Of a DNA stretch of 64,000 nt, positions 60,869 through 64,000 are shown in pieces. The translations under genes were made by a program, and so were the position numbers. Origin of the DNA: Cellulomonas sp. PhB143 (GTDB lineage: Bacteria > Actinomycetota > Actinomycetes > Actinomycetales > Cellulomonadaceae); NCBI RefSeq assembly GCF_003752595.1, contig NZ_RKIJ01000010.1, positions 372,001-436,000 of the forward strand, read 5' to 3'. Numbering within the stretch: the stretch's first letter is position 1; each line of letters opens with the position of its first letter. The notes beneath the pieces were generated by a model that saw only the letters and a list, made by a program, of their open reading frames with translations, made no database searches and was not told the origin of the DNA.

Positions 60869-63445
60869 TCAGCGCACGCCGAGCACGAACGGGTGGACGG
60901 CGCTCGCGCCCGCCTGCCGGAGCAGGCGCGACGCGACCGCGAGGGTCCACCCGGAGTCGGTGAAGTCGTCGACGAGCAGCACGGCCCGGCCGGGCAGCCC
61001 CGCGGCGGCGGCGTCCGAGAGCTCCAGGCCGAGGCGTCCCACCACGCCGGCGAGCCGGGTCGCGGAGTTGACGTCGTGCCGGCCCGGCTCGTCGCGGCCG
61101 GCGATCGGGCCGATCGTGCCGACGACGGGGATGCCGAGGTAGCGGGCGAGGCCCGTCGCGAGGTGCTCGACGAGCTGCGGGCGCGTGGTGGAGCGCACCG
61201 CGACGAGCCCGGCGACCCGCAGCGGCCCGGCGGCGGCGTCGTCGGCGTCGACCGGGGAGCCGGTGCCCTGGTCCTGGGCGTGGTCCTGGGCAGGCTCGTC
61301 GCCGCCGGCCGCCCCGGCGTCCGAGCCCGCGGAGGGCTCGCGCAGGTCCGGCCACTCGTCGAGCGTCCGGGCGGCCGCGGAGCGCAGGGGGAGCGGCGTC
61401 TGACCGTCCACGGGGCGTCCGTCGGCGTCGCGCGCGTCGAAAAGCGCGCGCAGCGCCGACGACCAGCCGAGCCCGTCGAGCCGCGCGACGGCGCGCCCCG
61501 GATCGGCCTGCTCGCCCGCCGGGATGCGGCCCCGCAGGTCGAGCCCGAGCGAGTCGAGCCCGCTGGGCCACTGCCGGCGGGCGACCAGCTCCACCCCGAC
61601 GCGGTCGAGGTCCGCGCGCGCGGCGGCGACGGCCTCCGGGTCGGGCGCGCCGGGCAGCCCGACGCCGCCGCAGCGGTCGCACCGGCCGCACCGCCAGCCG
61701 GGCTCGAGCTCCGGGTCGTCGAGGACCCCGCGCAGGTACGCCATGCGGCAGCCCTGCGTCCCCACGTAGTCGAGCATCGAGCGCTGCTCGGCCTCCCTGG
61801 TCGCGGCCACGCGCGCGTAGCGGTCGGCGTCGTAGACCCAGGGCTCGCCCGTGGACACCCACCCGCCCTTGACGCGCCGTACCGCGCCGTCGACGTCGAG
61901 CACCTTGAGCATCGACTCGAGCCGGGAACGACGCAGGTCGACCTGGGTCTCGAGCGCCGCCGTCGACCACGTGCGCCCGTCGGCCATCGCCTCGAGGGTC
62001 GTGCGCACCTGCTGCTCGGCGGGGAAGGCCTGCGAGCCGAACCAGTCCCAGATCGCCTGGTCCTCCTGCCCCGGCAGGAGGACGACGACGGCCTGGTCGA
62101 CGCCGCGCCCCGCGCGCCCGACCTGCTGGTAGTACGCGATCGGTGACGACGGCGCGCCCAGGTGCACGACGAACGCGAGGTCCGGCTTGTCGAACCCCAT
62201 GCCGAGGGCGGAGGTCGCGACGAGCGCCTTGACCCGGTTGTCCTTCAGGTCCGCCTCGAGCTGCTCGCGCTCGGCCGGGTCGGTCTGGCCCGTGTACGCC
62301 TGGACGGCGAGGCCCGCGCCGCGCAGCTGCGAGGCGACCTGCTCGGCGGCCGAGACGGTCAGGCAGTAGACGATCCCCGAGCCGTCCACGTCCTGCAGCG
62401 TCTCGGAGAGCCATGCGATCCGGGTGGGCTGGTCCGGCAGGGCGAGCACCGCCAGGTGCAGGGACGCGCGGTCGAGCGCGCCCCGCAGCACCAGGACGTC
62501 GGTCGCCGCGCCGCCCGAGACCCCGAGCTGCTCGGCCACGTCGGCGGTCACCCGCTCGTTGGCGGTCGCGGTCGTCGCGAGCACCGGGATGCCTGCGGGA
62601 AGGTCGGCGAGCAGCGTGCGGATGCGGCGGTAGTCCGGCCGGAAGTCGTGCCCCCAGTCCGAGATGCAGTGCGCCTCGTCGACGACGACGAGACCCGCGT
62701 CCGCGGCGAGACGGGGCAGGACCTCGTCCCGGAAGGCGGGGTTGTTCAGGCGCTCGGGGGAGCAGAGCAGGACGTCGACCTCGCCCGCCGCGATCGCCGC
62801 GTGCACGGACTCCCACTCGGTGGTGTTGGACGAGTTGATCGTCACCGCGCGGATCCCGGCACGCGCCGCGGCGGCCACCTGGTCACGCATGAGGGCGAGC
62901 AGCGGCGAGACGATGACGGTCGGTCCCGCGCCCCGCGCCCGGAGGAGCGCGGTCGCCACGAAGTACACGGCCGACTTGCCCCAGCCCGTCCGCTCGACCA
63001 CGAGCGCCCGCTGGTGGCGTGCGACGAGCGCCTCGATCGCGGTCCACTGGTCCTCGCGGAGCGAGACGCCCTCGCGCCCGACGAGCGCGCGCAGCGCGGT
63101 CTCCGCGTCCTCGCGCAGGTCGTCCGTCGAGATCGCCGCGCCGACCAGGGCCGGGGCAGGGAGGTCGGGCAGCGGCGCGGGCGTCCCGCGGCGCGCGGCG
63201 CCGGGCGGGGCGGCGGCGCGGTGCAGGTCCTCGGGCGGGCCGTCCTCCGGCGGCGGCTCCTGGGGCCAGTCCTCCTCGGGCCAGGGCTCCTCGAGCGGTG
63301 CGTCCTCGGTCGGCGCCTCGGGTGCGGGCGCGTCGCTCCTTCGGGCGTCCGGGGCGTCCGGGGCGTCCGGGGCGTTCGGGGCGTCCGGGGCGTGCGGTGC
63401 GTCCGGGGAGTGCGTGGCGGTCGGGCGGTCGGACGTCGGCTCCAT
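60869..63445 (-). CDS. RecQ-family DNA helicase with C-terminal phosphoribosyltransferase-like domain
   Basis: Protein of 858 residues in three parts. Residues 1-100 are disordered, with DAP repeats and acidic Pro-rich segments. Residues about 105-690 are a RecQ helicase: Walker A RTGWGKS (152-158), DEAHCISDWGHDFRPDYRRI (256-275), motif VI YYQQVGRAGR, and a zinc site with CRMAYL..CGRCDRC. The last 150 residues carry a PRPP-type loop VLLVDDFTDSGWTLAVASRLL (near 822-842; key residues VDD and DSG) as in ComF-like phosphoribosyltransferases. Walker A has Arg and Trp where MPTGGGKS is usual. TACGAT ends 6 nt before the ATG. Confidence 0.85.
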   Translation of the reverse strand: MEPTSDRPTATHSPDAPHAPDAPNAPDAPDAPDARRSDAPAPEAPTEDAPLEEPWPEEDWPQEPPPEDGPPEDLHRAAAPPGAARRGTPAPLPDLPAPALVGAAISTDDLREDAETALRALVGREGVSLREDQWTAIEALVARHQRALVVERTGWGKSAVYFVATALLRARGAGPTVIVSPLLALMRDQVAAAARAGIRAVTINSSNTTEWESVHAAIAAGEVDVLLCSPERLNNPAFRDEVLPRLAADAGLVVVDEAHCISDWGHDFRPDYRRIRTLLADLPAGIPVLATTATANERVTADVAEQLGVSGGAATDVLVLRGALDRASLHLAVLALPDQPTRIAWLSETLQDVDGSGIVYCLTVSAAEQVASQLRGAGLAVQAYTGQTDPAEREQLEADLKDNRVKALVATSALGMGFDKPDLAFVVHLGAPSSPIAYYQQVGRAGRGVDQAVVVLLPGQEDQAIWDWFGSQAFPAEQQVRTTLEAMADGRTWSTAALETQVDLRRSRLESMLKVLDVDGAVRRVKGGWVSTGEPWVYDADRYARVAATREAEQRSMLDYVGTQGCRMAYLRGVLDDPELEPGWRCGRCDRCGGVGLPGAPDPEAVAAARADLDRVGVELVARRQWPSGLDSLGLDLRGRIPAGEQADPGRAVARLDGLGWSSALRALFDARDADGRPVDGQTPLPLRSAAARTLDEWPDLREPSAGSDAGAAGGDEPAQDHAQDQGTGSPVDADDAAAGPLRVAGLVAVRSTTRPQLVEHLATGLARYLGIPVVGTIGPIAGRDEPGRHDVNSATRLAGVVGRLGLELSDAAAAGLPGRAVLLVDDFTDSGWTLAVASRLLRQAGASAVHPFVLGVR
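63342..63413 (-). repeat. Eight imperfect 9-bp repeats coding for the RecQ-like N-terminus
   Basis: Eight units of the GGGGCGTCC type (plus strand) encode Asp/His/Asn-Ala-Pro triplets. Length is a multiple of three, so copy-number change would keep the frame. Confidence 0.8.
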
Positions 63446-63451
63446 GTCCCG

Positions 63452-63457
63452 ATCGTA
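63452..63457 (-). promoter_or_regulatory. -10 box of leaderless recQ-like gene
   Basis: TACGAT on the minus strand, spacer CGGGAC (6 nt), ATG 63445. Confidence 0.55.
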
Positions 63458-63536
63458 GGGTCCGTCACCGACAGACCCGCCCGGGGTCCGGTGCGGCGGG
63501 CTCGACCACGCCGGGCCGCCGGGGTTTCATGGGTGC

Positions 63537-64000
63537 ATGACGACCGACGACCTCACCGCCCGCCCGCCGCACGCCCCCGCGACGTGCCCGGCCCCCGCCC
63601 CGCGGGTCCTGGCGACGACGCGCCGTGGGCTGTTCGTCGGTACGGGGGCGGGGGCGGGCGCGCTGCTGCTCGCGGCGTGCTCCGGCAGCGGGGGCGGCGA
63701 GGGCGGCGGGGCGCTGAAGCAGGCGAGCGAGACCGCGCCGCTCGTGGCGCTGGCGGACGTCCCCGTCGGCGGCGCCGTGTCGGTCGAGGCGGCGGGCGGG
63801 GCGCCCATGCTGGTGACGCAGCCCACGGCGGGCGAGGTGCACGCCTTCAGCGCGGTGTGCACCCACCAGGGCTGCACCGTCCTCCCGGACGACGACCGCC
63901 TCAAGTGCCCCTGCCACAGCTCCGTGTACGCGCTGGACGACGCCTCGGTGGTCAGCGGCCCGGCGCCCGAGCCGCTGCCGGAGGTCCCGGTGACCGTCTC
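63537..64000 (+). CDS. Rieske 2Fe-2S Tat lipoprotein, cut by window edge
   Basis: The visible 154 residues start with a Pro-rich stretch, a twin-arginine signal (ATTRRGLFVGTGAGAGALLL) and a lipobox LAAC, so the protein is exported folded and lipid-anchored. The external domain carries the Rieske ligands CTHQGC and CPCHSSVY that bind the 2Fe-2S cluster. No stop is visible. Similar stand-alone Rieske lipoproteins are common in Micrococcales; the electron partner is unknown. Confidence 0.88.
   Translation, partial: MTTDDLTARPPHAPATCPAPAPRVLATTRRGLFVGTGAGAGALLLAACSGSGGGEGGGALKQASETAPLVALADVPVGGAVSVEAAGGAPMLVTQPTAGEVHAFSAVCTHQGCTVLPDDDRLKCPCHSSVYALDDASVVSGPAPEPLPEVPVTV

Noticed and set aside
63520-63536. 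TTTCAT 6 nt before the Rieske ATG as a leaderless -10
   Set aside because: It lacks the A at the second -10 position, so it was not counted with the others.

Overview
The window is a chromosomal stretch of a very GC-rich Gram-positive actinobacterium. The support is strongly G/C-biased third codon positions, many GTG starts, ATGA/GTGA gene overlaps, promoters with little more than a TANNNT -10 box, a division-cell-wall (dcw) cluster that lacks ftsA but has sepF, yggT and wag31, and actinobacterial families such as SAV_6107 HEPN, DUF3040, DUF5302 and a lexA/LysM/nrdR locus. Gene order and a MurE specificity loop that is not of the diaminopimelate type suggest Micrococcales, perhaps Cellulomonadaceae or Promicromonosporaceae. 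That placement is inference. Nothing indicates a prophage, insertion sequence, CRISPR array, rRNA or tRNA, and the region reads as conserved core genome. || Layout. 1-3.1 kb: a glutamate-type amino-acid ABC importer, gluABCD, on the minus strand and cut at the left edge. 3.2-10.9 kb: tRNA and ribosome functions (miaB, miaA, an RsmC-like methyltransferase, hflX) with dapF, two tandem YbjN genes and a small dioxygenase-like gene. 10.9-20.1 kb: a DinG/XPD-type helicase, lactate dehydrogenase, the SOS repressor lexA divergent from a LysM membrane protein, nrdR, serA and a HelD/HelR-type RNA-polymerase helicase. 20.3-23.7 kb: a signalling module made of a response regulator-PP2C phosphatase, a CHASE3-like histidine kinase and a lone receiver. 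23.8-28.4 kb: PAC2 protein, cold-shock protein, spermidine-synthase-like protein, an SOS-boxed HEPN-DinB operon and a DUF3040 protein. 28.3-33.0 kb: MoxR, DUF58 and transglutaminase operon on the minus strand. 33.3-54.6 kb: the dcw cluster mraZ-rsmH-ftsL-ftsI-murE-murF-mraY-murD-ftsW-murG-murC-ftsQ-ftsZ-pgeF-sepF-yggT-wag31, followed by a DksA-like gene, lspA, an RluD-type synthase and a GNAT gene. 54.6-64 kb: dnaE, a PPOX-fold flavoprotein, S4 and MOSC proteins, hisD, a RecQ helicase with a C-terminal phosphoribosyltransferase domain, and a Rieske Tat-lipoprotein cut at the right edge. || Three regulatory themes stand out. First, about ten genes have a -10 hexamer ending exactly 6 nt before the start codon, so their mRNAs are probably leaderless; this was used to choose starts. 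Second, LexA boxes sit at lexA, its divergent LysM gene and the HEPN-dinB operon, linking repressor, division arrest and translesion synthesis. Third, the 301-bp gap between moxR and mraZ carries three groups of GTGGAG-type repeats with a 10-bp period, one at mraZ and two facing moxR, suggesting that MraZ may control both directions.
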